From the NCBI GenBank assembly GCA_963971575.1, contig OZ020612.1, forward strand, positions 65,470,869-65,534,868: a DNA stretch of 64,000 bases. Direction: 5' to 3'. This document shows, one piece after another, positions 1-12,100 of the stretch. Within the stretch, counting starts at the first letter, position 1, and every line of letters begins with the position of its first letter. The notes beneath the pieces are model-generated. The model was not told the origin of the DNA. It saw only the letters and a program-made list of their open reading frames with translations, and ran no database searches. A program made the position numbers and the translations under genes. This stretch comes from Liopterus haemorrhoidalis. Lineage: Eukaryota > Arthropoda > Insecta > Coleoptera > Dytiscidae.

Positions 1-810
1 TATGGTAGTTGTAGATACAATATTGTATCTGAATCGAATGTAATGACTATATTACACTCAGATAGTTACAACCCTCGCTTTCGACTCGTGTTGTAACTTC
101 ATCCTCGTGTATAGCCTACATTATATGCCTGTTAAATAAAATACTTTTTTTTCTTTATCATTAAAAACATCTTTGAAGTAGAAATTAACAAGTTTTCTAT
201 TACATTCCACCTTCTTTAACACTTCATGCTTTTTACTTTTATTCTTTTTTTCCAATTAAGCAAAAAAACATTACAGTAAAAATGGAAATAAAAATTTGGA
301 AATAAAATACAAGTGGCAAATTCAAGGATAAACATACAAGGTAACAAAACGTAGGTCGCAGCATTTGAAACCACGTGCACCCTCCTGACTCCCCATCCCT
401 CCTCACCCATATTCGCCAAAAGAAATATTAAATTTTTATAAGATAGGGAAAAAAGAAATAGAATGGTCTTTGCAGTGTAATATAGGTTTATGGCTTCCAT
501 CTGTAAGATTACTTGAGACATTTCAAAAGAAAGTGGACTCCTCTGACAAAATAAAATAAAAGAAAATACACAAAAAATAAAGCTTTTTATTTTTCTTGTT
601 CTTTAAGAATTATTTCTATTTATCTTTCATCTTGTGGATATATATTGACTAAATATATTCGTTCTAAATGTTGTAATGGGAGTGGTATTGATCCGTTCTC
701 GTACGGGACATTTTAAGGCAGAGCTGGAGTACCACAAAATCTACCACATCTGATTGCTCTTCAGTATGGAACAGTTTTGAAAATTACGGACTAGATATGT
801 TTCCCAAATG

Positions 811-1594
811 TAGGGTTACTAACCGTATTACTTTAGTAGGACATGTCCTACAATTTACCTCATTGTCCTTCGTCCTACCTACTGTTAAAAAATATCGGAA
901 ATGTCCTACTTTATAGTATTTTTACTTTTGAAGACGCCTTTACCGCTGAGTCGACGTTTGCCGATGAACGCGATCGAGGCATAACGTTTTGACTAAATTT
1001 CTATGATGTCATTAAGGATAAAGCTTTATTAAAAAAAAAAAAAGAAAATGTGAACGTCAACCAATAAACATATCTAATTATATTTTTTATTACCATATAT
1101 ATTTAAACTTGATTGTTAATTATTTATTGGTTGTTTCTTATTAATGATATACAAAGAAAATTTAAAAAAATTTCTTATGATTTATTTTATATTTTTATTT
1201 CTATAATGTGATTTTGTTAAATATAAACAAAGATGTGAACCAATAAACATATAATTTAATTTTCATAATAGTAGTATTACTTATTATTTATTGACTGTTT
1301 CTTGTTAATTATATGTTATGTTGGATCCCATAATAAGGCCTTTTTTCATAATGAGGCCTTTTTGAAAATTTGTTTAATAATATATAATCTATAATAAAAT
1401 GTTTTTATAATATTATTAAACAAATTTTAAAAAAGGCCTCATTATGAAAAAAATGCATTACTATGAAAAAATGGCCTTGTTATGGGATTTGAACTTAATT
1501 AGGTACCTATATATTCCGTAGCATAATAAAAATTAAAAAAAAAAAACTCTCCTACTGTGTCCTACTAAACTACTATTTTTAGCTGGTAACCCTA
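811..1594. mobile_element. hAT-type non-autonomous element, 784 bp
   Basis: Bounded by TAGGGTTACTAACC and GGTTACCAGC-type inverted ends, with the 8-bp target duplication CCCAAATG at 803-810 and 1595-1602. Internally it has a diverged tandem duplication (about 1046-1150 and 1210-1310) and a nested palindromic MITE at about 1322-1486. No transposase is seen. Confidence 0.85.
1322..1486. repeat. Palindromic MITE nested in hAT element
   Basis: Inverted arms from TCCCATAATAAGGCC to GGCCTTGTTATGGGA fold over about 70 nt each, around an AT-rich centre. The arms contain repeated AAGGCCTCATTATGA blocks. Confidence 0.7.
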
Positions 1595-1746
1595 CCCAAA
1601 TGGGACCATTTTGGTGGTTCTTTAAGGACACAGTAAACATTATACATTACAAGTTTCTCGTACAAAACTAACAATCTCTATAATAAATACATTCATCAAA
1701 ATGGTCTCGATATATTATGTCGCAAATGATGAAATTTGTAGAAAAC

Positions 1747-2785
1747 AATTGATGTGAAGTGTGAATTTTCACACATTTCAGGGTTTTGCAGGTCAATGTT
1801 GCAAGTGAATGATGATTATTTTGGATGCGAAAACAAATTTTATATTAAAATATTTTTTTTGTTAATTTTAATTCGAATGCCTAATACCATTATTTAGGTT
1901 TCTAAATATGTGCAGTATTTTTTTTTATATAGCAAGGTTCATTAAGAATTTTAAAAATTGCGCCTATGGTTTCCATTGGTTGTTATAAGTTCCGCCCCTC
2001 TGATTTCGTGTACATTGAAACAGAATTAAATTATAATTTAAACAATTTCCACTGGTTATTAAATTTACGCTTTTAAAAATTAAATGCAACATTTGCCAAA
2101 ATATAACTAGAATTTTGAAAAAATTATTTAAACAATATAAAAATTTAAAAAAAAAAACAAAAATAATATTGTCTCTTCTCGCAGGGTTCGATCCCTTTCG
2201 GATCGAGTTACTTGGGTGAAAAACCAGCGTCAAAAACCACTATACCAGCATACACGTTCCAGTGCAGCGTGTTACAAAGCTATAACTTGTGTACATTATT
2301 AGCCAAAAATCACAAAAAATGCGTTTTTTTCCAAAAACATAATCTGATCAAAAATTCCGGTTCAAACCAATGTACATTACTTAGAATTTTTTCAGATTTT
2401 TAGTTTAAACCATCTGGGCTACAGGGTGTGGGACAAAAATTTTTTGCACAATTTTGGCAAAAATCGCTTCAAAATAATTTATTTTGCAAAAATAAAAATT
2501 TGATCGTTAATCCACGTACCAAAGGCTTGCATTTGATACCCTACTCAGAATTATAAAAAAATATTATTTTTTTCGATTAGCACATATTTGTTTATATTTT
2601 TAGAGGGATATGTATTTTACATGTTTTAGTATTTTTCCTATGTGCGGGTCAAAGAGTTGTATAAGCATGCCAAATTTCAACTTTCTAGGTTTAGCCGTTT
2701 GGCTACAATTTTTACCGAACAGACAGACAGACGACAAAATGACGGTATAAGGGTTTTTTGGTCATACCTACAAAACTCTAAAAAT
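1747..2785 (-). repeat. R1 repeat, full length, with tRNA-like module
   Basis: About 1.04 kb. In element orientation it starts TTTTTAGAGTTTTGTAGGT and ends at a GTGTGAA..TTCACAC palindrome followed by CACATCAATT. The tRNA-like module is at about 2260-2178 and is nearly identical to that of the copy at 41658. ORFs in it are incidental. Confidence 0.8.
2178..2260 (-). other. tRNA-like module in R1 copy
   Basis: In element orientation, TGCTGGTATAGTGGTTTTT resembles a Pol III A box with D arm. AGGGATCGAACCCT forms a T-arm-like hairpin with a 7-nt loop (B-box-like). T-runs follow. Not a real tRNA, as no acceptor stem pairs. Confidence 0.55.
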
Positions 2786-4675
2786 GATCCTCTTAAAAAA
2801 ATATTCAACAATTTCCTTTTAAAAACATTTCGTGAAACTATTTTGTGTCTCTCCATTATATTGAAAATCATTTATCTTATATTAAAGATTATTTTAGTGT
2901 TTCCATTATTGTTGATGTCAAACACAACATTATTGATAATTTATGACATAAATTTATAGCATACATATTCCGACAAGCTGGTATATTGCTCATGTGTTAC
3001 TTTGCAACAGATTGACTTGTCAAGACGCGAGAAAGGAATTTTGTTATAATGTTGCTAATAAATTTAAATTGAAAAAATGCATACCTCATAAATAACTAAG
3101 TATACAAGCTGCCCCACCCGGCTTCACTCGGCGATAATTCGTTATTATTGACCTTTATTTTTTGGAACTTACAAAACATACTCTTACAATTATAATTTTA
3201 GCTTTTTGCATCTTCCGAAATATTTAAATTTGGTGTGTATCACCCCAATAATTTTAATATCACTTTTCTAACGTTCGTCTGTTAAATGGAATTTCCAATA
3301 ATGATTTGACAGTATTCATTTTTTTAACCTATTGTTTTATAATCTAAAATACGAAACGTATTTGTTAAGCTAAGATACTTATATAAATTTAAAAGAAAAA
3401 GTTAGAAAATACTAATTATTAATACCTAAACAATAAATTTTTAGAGATAATATAGGTATAGTGATTTCAGTTACGACTTGAATAAATACATTCAATAATT
3501 TCATAGTACTCTGATCACTATTATTGTGACGCTAACAGTATTCTAGCTCCGATCCCCACTAGTTTATCACTACTGCCTACGCACCGCTGTCCCTTTACAA
3601 GCCTACATTTGCACTTTCCTTGACGCTAGGATATAAGCAGCGCGACGTAGACTTATTCAAAGGAAACTTGTAAATATTTATGAAACAATAGCATTTAATG
3701 TTCAAAATATATTAAAAAAAAAACATTTTCACACCACAACAACTATGTTAAATGCATTATGAGTTCCAAAAAAAATATTTTTTAAAAATTACTTTCAAGT
3801 AAGATCTGCAGCTCCGCAGCGCGTACTCAGGAGACGCCACTGCTGACTGCTGATTACCATGGCAACATAAAATGTATTTACAAAAGTATTTTCATTTACT
3901 CATGACCTTCATTTACGAATTTTATAACACGAAAGTATACATTTGATAATTTTTGACACTGATAATTGGTTACCATGCCAACACTTTACGGGACTAGTGC
4001 TTAAAAGTTCCATTATAGACACTGAGTGAGTAAAGGATCTACAATACTCCCGGTGGTAGAAAAAATAATTTTTATTATTACGTCTGAATTATTTCCAGAA
4101 AATTTAAGATTTATTTACTATATTTAACATAAACAAGAGAATTTTTGAAGCCATGTTTATGTTGAAAATTTATTGTTTAATGTACCAAAAACAATAAAAC
4201 ACAATCTTAAAAATATATCATTTTCCGAGCATCTGTTTTTGGGCTGTTTTTTGCCTGTTTATATTGACCTATATCTCGTACACCCTGTACATTTTACATA
4301 CGAAGAAGAAGATGAGAAGATGAAATAATAAGAATAGGAAGAAAACAAAAGTTTTGTCTTCTCTTCATACAGTTACGCTCGGTCTGTTATGAATTATGCA
4401 TGCCTGCAATTTTCGTCTTAGAAACTTTTGCAATATTTTATCAATTTCGACTTTATTTACGAACAAACTAAAATTTATAACTCTATATAAAGAGAGTACA
4501 CAACAGACGTTCCTACACGCTGAACGCTGAGATATATTGGATTTCACTGACCAATTTTAAAAAGTATATTAAGGGCATCGTCGTGCCCTTATAACATTCT
4601 TTACAGAACTGGATATAGGGAGTGCAGGAGGTACACCGCACCTGACCCCGCGGATTGCCTGGTCCGGCGCGGGAA
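2786..4675. other. Gene-free AT-rich stretch
   Basis: No coding frame of note and no classifiable element boundaries; AT-rich unique or strongly decayed sequence. Confidence 0.5.
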
Positions 4676-4875
4676 TTTTTTTTTAGGATTTTGTAGATAT
4701 AACCACCAAAAAACCCTTATAACGTCACTCATGTGTCTATCTATAGGGATTTGCAGCTAAGCACCCTACCATCTGGTGAGCGTTTCATGAACTTGTGTAC
4801 ATCAAATAACATTTCGTTTTCTGTATTGGTTTTGTATGAAGTTTGTTTTTAAAGTTTTATTATAATCATTGAAAA

Positions 4876-5106
4876 ATGTATAATACATATTGTTGTGTGC
4901 CTATGTGCAATTCATTGCAAAGAAGAAACCCGGAAATATCGTTTCATTTGTTTCCACTAATATCAGACACCGTACGGTTCGAAAAAAAATTGGGAAAGCA
5001 AGAGGTTAGGAATCGACGCGATGTTTAGATAAACAATTTAAATATTGGAAAAAAAGTGAGCCCTTATATCAAAGTTTGCTCATTACATTTTAATGATAGT
5101 GACTAC
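4876..5106 (+). pseudogene. THAP-domain exon remnant 1
   Basis: ATG at 4876 opens MYNTYCCVPMCNS...RNPEISFHLFP, the first half of a THAP zinc finger (C-x4-C here, then FHxFP). A stop follows at 5026-5028, but SPYIKVCSLHFNDSDYK is found just downstream in another frame, supplying the C-x2-H half. THAP exons are typical of P-type transposases and host THAP proteins. The frameshift marks this copy as dead. Confidence 0.75.
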
Positions 5107-5679
5107 AAAAAATATTTTCAATTTTGTATTTATTATCGCATATCTTGAAAATTCCTGTTATTGTGTGTGGGTTTGTAATGCACAAGTTTGTAGGCATAAT
5201 GCATAAATCTTTATAAACTCTCTGTTTTTTTCAGTGACTCCACACAATATTATATGCCCAGCATTGTAGATTTCTACCCCTTGGTAAACAACACGGGAAT
5301 TATTATTTCCCCCAATATAGTTAAAATAATCGACAATGGAAAACCGCCATAACTTAAAACCAGATCACAAAATGTAGTATTTTAGATGTTTACAAGTAAT
5401 GTCACTTCACAAAATCAGAAAATCCCAAACAATTATTTATTTTTTGTCGTTTATTGATACACTTTTCGCTATTATTTACTAGTAAATGTCAAGTGGTATC
5501 TGATTTAGAATGGTTTCAAAAAAATCCGCGTGGCGCTACGATCTTAAAATTTTTCCCCTATATGTCTAATTGTAGCCAAACGGATGCAGATAGAAAAAAA
5601 AAAAAAAAAATTGTTATTTCATATTTTTCTACAATTCCTTGACTCCTATAGGAATTTGACTCCTATAAAAAATCCAAAA

Positions 5680-6620
5680 AATTGATGTGAAGGTTGAATT
5701 TTCGCACATTTCAGGGTTTCGCAGGTGTTTAATAAGTGAGTGATGATTATTTAAGATGCCAAAACAAATTTTAAGTTAAAATATGTTTTTGTTAATTTTA
5801 ATTCGAATGCCTAATACCATTATTTAGGTTTCTAAATATGTGCAGTATTTTTTTTTTTTATATAGCAAGGTTCCTTAATATTTTGAAAATTGCGCCTATG
5901 ACTTCCATTGGTTATTTAAGTCATAAGGTCCGCCCTCTGATTTCGTATACATTCAAACATAGAATTAAATTATAATTTCAACACTTCCCATTGACAAAGT
6001 CTGTTCCAAACGATTAAGCGGAACTAGATTTTGCAATCTAGTTCCTTTCATCGTTTAAATCGTGCCTTTCGGCTGTTTTGTTTAAGCTTTGTAAATCATA
6101 CTTACAATAAACATTTTTTGGTTAAGGTTAATATCATTTTAAAATGTCATTTTCTTTATATTTTTGTGTCATTCTTAATACAAATTTCCCATTTATTTAT
6201 TTTATTGTCATTAAAATATCTAAAAAAAATATTTAATTTTGACATATATCATTCGTTTCCATGGTTTCATTGTTGGAATTTTAAATTTTGACATCCCAAC
6301 GTGAAAAATGAAATAACCCAAGCAAGGTCCCTTCTCGTGACAACCTAAAAGAACTAAATTCCTATTTAGTTCCGCTTAACCGTTTGGAACAGACTGTACT
6401 AGTTTCTTATTTTTGTATTGTTGGAATCACTGAACATCATTTGTGTTGGCGACATTTTTAGCCCCAGCATGGCCGCTGTTGCACTACTTTGTATAATATA
6501 GTGACTTATTATACTGCTACAATTGCCGTTTGGCTACAATTATTACCGAACAGATAGAGAGAGACGACAAAATGACGGTATAAGGGTTTTTTGGTCATAC
6601 CTACAAAACTCTAAAAATTA
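5680..6620 (-). repeat. R1 repeat fragments split by a MITE
   Basis: 5680-5997 is the terminal third of R1 on the minus strand and 6521-6620 its opposite end. MITE-D (5998-6396) lies between them and the internal part is lost. Confidence 0.7.
5998..6396. mobile_element. MITE-D copy 1 (TIR GTCTGTTCCAAACG)
   Basis: About 400 bp with terminal inverted repeats GTCTGTTCCAAACGATTAAG and CTTAACCGTTTGGAACAGAC. The same family is at 32218-32590 and 38152-38557, with diverged relatives at 11636-11984 and 59866-60045. The TA flanks of the copy at 38152 point to a Tc1/mariner-like origin. Confidence 0.8.
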
Positions 6621-7900
6621 ATATATTTTTAATTTTTTTTAGTAGGGTATCAAATGAAACCTCTTAATGCACATTTCACATTATTGTTTTTTTTTTTTTT
6701 ATCACTTGGATCCGTTTTTTTTCCTGTCCCGATTTTAGTTTTAGCACCTATCCACGTAAATCCTATGACCGACCCTGACTTCTTATATTTATCAATATAA
6801 AATGCAACGAAATCTGATGCGACACGTGATTTATATAAAGTTTAGTTATAGTCCGTTTCAATTTTAATCCACTTAGAATCTGTTCCGAATAGTTTGGTCC
6901 CTAGTGAATACAAGTTTAGGAGAATCAAGTAATTGATAAACGCATCAAAGGGATTAGCTCAAGTTCATTGTACCTACGCGTAATAACACACGAAATATAA
7001 CATATATCAGTGTTTCTCAACCTTTTCTGGCATGGGAACCCCCAAAATAACTTAAATATTGTCTGCGGCCCCCCTATATATTTATATTGTCGGGACAAGA
7101 ACGGGAGCTAGGGCAAAGGAAAAAATTTAACCCCAAAAAATTGTTTTAATATTAAGTCTTACAAAATAAATATGCAGATGGTCTGCTGCAGCAGAAAGTT
7201 AATTATTTTATTTATTGTACCAGTACAACAAATATTTTTAAGAGCAGGTTCTAACTTATAAATTGTTGTTGCTACACCAATATAATTCAATATTCATTTA
7301 GTCAATAATCGGGATTTATGAAAATGATTTAAAAATAGTTTTGTTTCTCTAGTTATAGCCGATAGTGTATGCATGTATGTGTTTCTATATTGTCCATAGA
7401 TGCACATTCTACATAACAATGACTTACATTATAAAATTAACAAAAATTTCTACAAATACCTTTCCAGTCGCTCCAATTTTGGTCTGCATGGAGTCCACAC
7501 AAAAGTCCACACTATATCAAGTATTTTCTGCACTTTTATCACTTAAAAATAACTAAAAACGTCAGAAAAAAATGAAGACGCCACTTGCAAAAATCACGTA
7601 TCACTACATATCAAGATGGTTAATACTGATAAAGCTCATTAAGGAATATAGTCATTAACAATTAATACATAAGGAACAGAATTGCTTAAAATAATTCTTT
7701 ATGAGAATAAACACATATATTAATATTTTATCAATAGTATACAGGTGGTTGAAATTGAACTACCGGGCCCAATACACTATTTTTTATTATTGAAGATGAA
7801 GTATAACGTTAAATTTGGAAGTTACTTGGTACTACATGATCTAAAATAGTTTATATTTTGTTACTTTGTATCTTTATATAAATAGTTATACATTATAAAT
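6621..7900. other. Gene-free stretch with hAT-like terminus
   Basis: Contains CAGTGTTTCTCAACC at about 7008, a typical hAT 5' end, but no matching 3' end with target duplication could be found. Otherwise AT-rich with no feature seen. Confidence 0.4.
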
Positions 7901-8626
7901 GAAAATATATTTCCAACAATTCCAACTGGGTATTAAATTTACGCTCTTAAAAATTAAATGCAAACTTTGGCAAAATGAAACTAGAATATTGACAAAATAA
8001 TTCAAACAAAATAAAAATGAAAAAAAAAAAAAAAAAATTATCTCCTCTGCCCGGGAGCGAACCCTAGTTTGCTGCGTAGCAAGCGATCAAGCTAATCATT
8101 AGACCAGGTTACGCCTTCTAGTATAGTGTGTTACATAACTATAACTTTTGTACATCGTCAACAAAAAATGCGTTATTTTCCGAAAACATAATCTGATTCT
8201 GACATTACTTAGAATGTTTTCAGGTTTTTAGTTTAAACCATCTAGGCTACAGGGTGTGGGACTTTTTTTTGCACAATTTTGCAAATATCGCATAAAAATA
8301 ATTTATTTTGCAAAAATCAAATTTTGTTCGTTAATCCTCCACGTACATTTTTTACATCCTTACAGTTTCATTTGATACCCTACTCAGAATTAAAAAAATA
8401 TATTTTTTCGATGAGCACATATTTGTTTATATTTTTAAAGGGATATGCTTTTTAGATGTTTTAGTATTTTTCCCATATACGGGTCAATGAGTTGTATAAG
8501 CATGCCAAATTTCAAGTCTCTAGGTTTAGCCGTTTGGCTTCAATTTTTACCGAACAGACAAACGACAAAATGAAGGTAGGTATAAAAGGGTTTTTGGTCA
8601 TACCTACAAAACCCTAAATATTGTTC
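7901..8626 (-). repeat. R1 repeat, partial, with tRNA-like module
   Basis: Minus-strand R1 lacking one end. The tRNA-like module at 8118-8046 reads CCTGGTCTAATGATTAG (A-box-like) and GGGTTCGCTCC (B-box-like), distinct from the module of the copy at 1747. Confidence 0.75.
8046..8118 (-). other. tRNA-like module in R1 copy (Glu-like D arm)
   Basis: GGTCTAATGATTAG resembles the D arm of tRNA-Glu, and GGGTTCGCTCC the T arm. The anticodon region does not match it, and a long T-run follows immediately downstream as a possible Pol III terminator. Confidence 0.5.
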
Positions 8627-9023
8627 AGAATATTATTTTGAATTTAATAAATTCATAAAAATTAAATTTAATACTCAATTTGAGTCTCTGACTTGTGTGA
8701 TTGTCTAATGATGTTATGGTTTCCTTAAGTGTTGAGGAATACAAGGAACACATGTATAGGTATATAATTAAGACAACACAGTTTTTTAATAATAATTTCT
8801 AATTCGTTCTTAATCCTCAGCCAGCTTTGTACAATAAAAACATTCAAGATAGACACCATCTTTCCAATAAAATATATTTACAAAATATTTTTTCTCAAAA
8901 AAAAAAAAATAATAATTAAATATACAATTAATATATTATTATATTAAAAAATGCCACAATGGGGTCTTATAAAAATATTTCACAAAGATTATAAAAATTT
9001 TCTCACTATTTTTAATAAAATTT

Positions 9024-9168
9024 TTAACTCCAAACATCGGCGGAGTATCTTTTTTGTGTTTCCATTTTTTTGACGTAAGCTATCGCTTGCTGTTCATTCA
9101 TGTTTCCTTTCTCTTGAATTACTTTTAGAATAATGTTACGTACATCGCTGGCCATCGAACGAGCGTCA
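9024..9168 (-). CDS. Cpr: Cpr coding exon 8 and stop
   Basis: Residues 632-678 followed by [16 protein letters not shown] and the terminal DVWS are hallmarks of the reductase C-terminus; the tryptophan stacks on FAD. I found no canonical AATAAA in the roughly 300 bp downstream. An ATTAAA near 8787-8792 (minus strand) is a possible poly(A) signal. Confidence 0.97.
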
Positions 9169-12100
9169 CTGAAAAACAAAAATCAAATTATTTTCAAAAT
9201 ATTTCTACAATAAAAATACAAATAAAGCCCTACATACATAAGTAACACTTTGAAGTAAGGGCATAATCACAATTTTAAACGAGATATTCATATTTGTTTT
9301 GTGCCATAGACAGGAATCACCCAGATTCTGGAGGAATTTACCTAACTTAAAAAGCGTGTTCCTCAAACAATTTTAAACAAAAATTAATTTAAATTCAGAG
9401 TTATTTTTTTGTTTAATTGCATCGAAACACATAATTTTGATAGAGATGGGTCGTTCATAAACGAACCGGCTCACTGAGCTGGCTCAGTACACTGACCGAA
9501 GTGACACGGTTCACCAAATTGAAATGAGCCGGCTCACGGCTCACTGTATAGTTTCAAGTTTCAAGGATACGATTGGTCAGGCGATTGTGAGCAGTGACCG
9601 GAGTGATCCGGATCTGGATCGATATCATGTTGAACTTCGCGAGAACTCGGCTTGTAATGTATTATCATAAAGTGTATTTTGTCATCAATTTGTAGGGCAG
9701 TTTATTTGAAACTAATAGGCTTAAGCTGCATTCAGAGCTCAGTAAATTAACACGCTGTGCGTTATGGATAGTTTTTAAACGAGTGCAATTGGTATGATCG
9801 GACAAGCTCGTACTATATCGCTCAACAGTAGTATAGCAACGACAAAGCACGAGCATGTCCGATCATACCAAATGACCTCGTTTAAAATTTATCCATAGCG
9901 TACAACGTGTTGATTTACAGAGCTCTGAATGCAGCTTTAGTCTGTATTTTCTTACAACCATACTATATAAAAATATTAAAAATATTGCCCAAATCCTAGA
10001 TGTCCAATGTATAAGGGCAATAAACATCGCCATAAACTTAACACATCTGGTTTAAAATACAGTAGCTACATAAAGTGTTTGTTTCAAAAATGTTAGATAA
10101 GAGCCGGGGCTAAGCGACGTTCTACCTATGAGCGAAAGACCAGCAACTGACTGACCTGTGTCTCGGGATCATGCTTACAGTTCATATATTGCAAGAACCG
10201 GCACTATGCAAGAGCCGGCTCTAAACGACGTTCTACCTACGACCCAACGACCTGTGTCTCGGAAACATGTTTACTTAACCGGATCACTGACAACAAACTG
10301 AACGACAACAAACTGAACGACCTCCACTGATACGGTTCCGCAAACTGAGCCGAAATTCCCATCTCTAAATTTTGACTAATAGCAGATTTATTTTTAATAT
10401 CAATAAAAATTAATAACTTATCTAGAACAAAATATTCAATGTATATGTTTCGATATTAACTTAGCTAATTGAATTTACTAAACATGTTTTAAATTAAATT
10501 TAATGTGTTGGGTGAGCCTGCTTATTTTGGCTCAATAAATTAAACCTGGGTTTAATATCGGTCAGTGCAGGTCTCATTGCGATTTCTATGTTGCTAAGAC
10601 GACATCAATTTTTCTGCGATCCCCCAAATATTTTTCTCGACTCCCACTTTGAGAATCACTGGTCTAACTAACGTAGTTGGAGGAATATTGGAACGTTTTC
10701 GCGGCGCCTCTGTAGCCCAGGCTTGTAAAAACAGTATGTTAATATACTTATAAACTTACCCGCAAATGTATATATGTCCATTATTTTCTCCGATAACATG
10801 CCACAATTCTTCAGCATTTTGTTCTAATAAATGTGTAACGTAAACTTTTTTATCTTGGTCCCTTGAAAAAGCTAAATGCATCTTCAGAACTCCATTTCTC
10901 TCATATTCTTCTAATTCCTCTTGATAAATAAAATCTTCAACCTTCTTTCTGCATCCGAAATAAAGAATATTTTCACCAACGGGTTTACCATCTTTACGAG
11001 CAACATATCTCTCCTGAATGAAACCACGGAATGGAGCAAAACCAGTTCCAGGTCCGACCATTATAATCGGAGTCTGAGTACGAGTTGGAAGTCTGAACTG
11101 AGATTTGCGAACAAAAATTGGAACAGTTGGAGCATCTCTTCCGTTATCCGGCAGTTTTTGAGCAAGCCAAGTTGTTGCAACACCTAGAAAAAAAATTATG
11201 TGAAGTGTGATTTTATACATATTTCAGGGTTTTGTAGGTATTTAGTAAGTCAAAACAATTGTGGGTACACATTAAAAATCATAAAATTCGATAAAACCTC
11301 CATCTATCAACTTACTTAAGTGTACTTAATTACGAAATGCGCCCGCATTAAGCCAGTTGTTCAGTAAGGCGATTAAACAATGTTAGCACGGTTTTGCACG
11401 AAAATCAGTAAATTTCGAAAAAATCAGATCCTAAATTCCCACTGAACTATTCCGGTTCACATCAACGTGTATTAGAGTGCGCGCAGAATAAGTTGAATCA
11501 CGCATGAACATTTGAAACACCCCTATTTATTAGATGGTCTATAGTTCATTTAAAAATGGTACCCGAAGTTGTAAAACCATTTTTTGCTAAATATTAATGG
11601 TTAGTTTTCATACTAGCGGCTTCTATAATAAATTCAGGCTATTCCAAATGATTAGGCGAAACTAAATGGAAATTTCATTATTTTAGGTTGTCGCGAAAAG
11701 GGACCTTGCTTGGGTTATTTTATGTTTCAGGTTTGGTATGTAAAAATTTAAAATTCCAACAGTGAAACCATGGAAACGAATGACATGTCAAATATTTTAA
11801 TACATTTTTCCATATTTTGAAGACAAAAAAAAATAAATAAATGGGAAATTTTTGTTAAGAATGACAAAAAATTAAAATGCAATGAAAAGGACATTTTATA
11901 ATGACAATCAATTTAATCTAGAATTTGCAATGTGAGTATGATTTACAAAGCTTAAACAAAATGACCAAAATTCCGAATTAATATAAGCTGTTCACTTTTG
12001 TAAGAACACACTATGGTCTATTTCAAAGTAGAAAAATGTGTGTAAGAAGATAGGAGCTGTTTGCCCTTGCTTCGGATTGGTTCAGATCGTCATCCCTATT

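Noticed and set aside
2642..2959. 105-codon ORF, similar frame at 33842-34168 on the other strand
   Set aside because: Both lie in the R1 repeat. The shared peptide follows from the conserved repeat sequence, shifts with copy decay and has no protein-like conservation at codon level.
7009..10662. hAT-like ends CAGTGTTTCTCAACC and TTTGAGAATCACTG as one large element
   Set aside because: The flanking 8-mers (ACATATAT and GTCTAACT) do not match, so the two ends cannot be shown to belong together.
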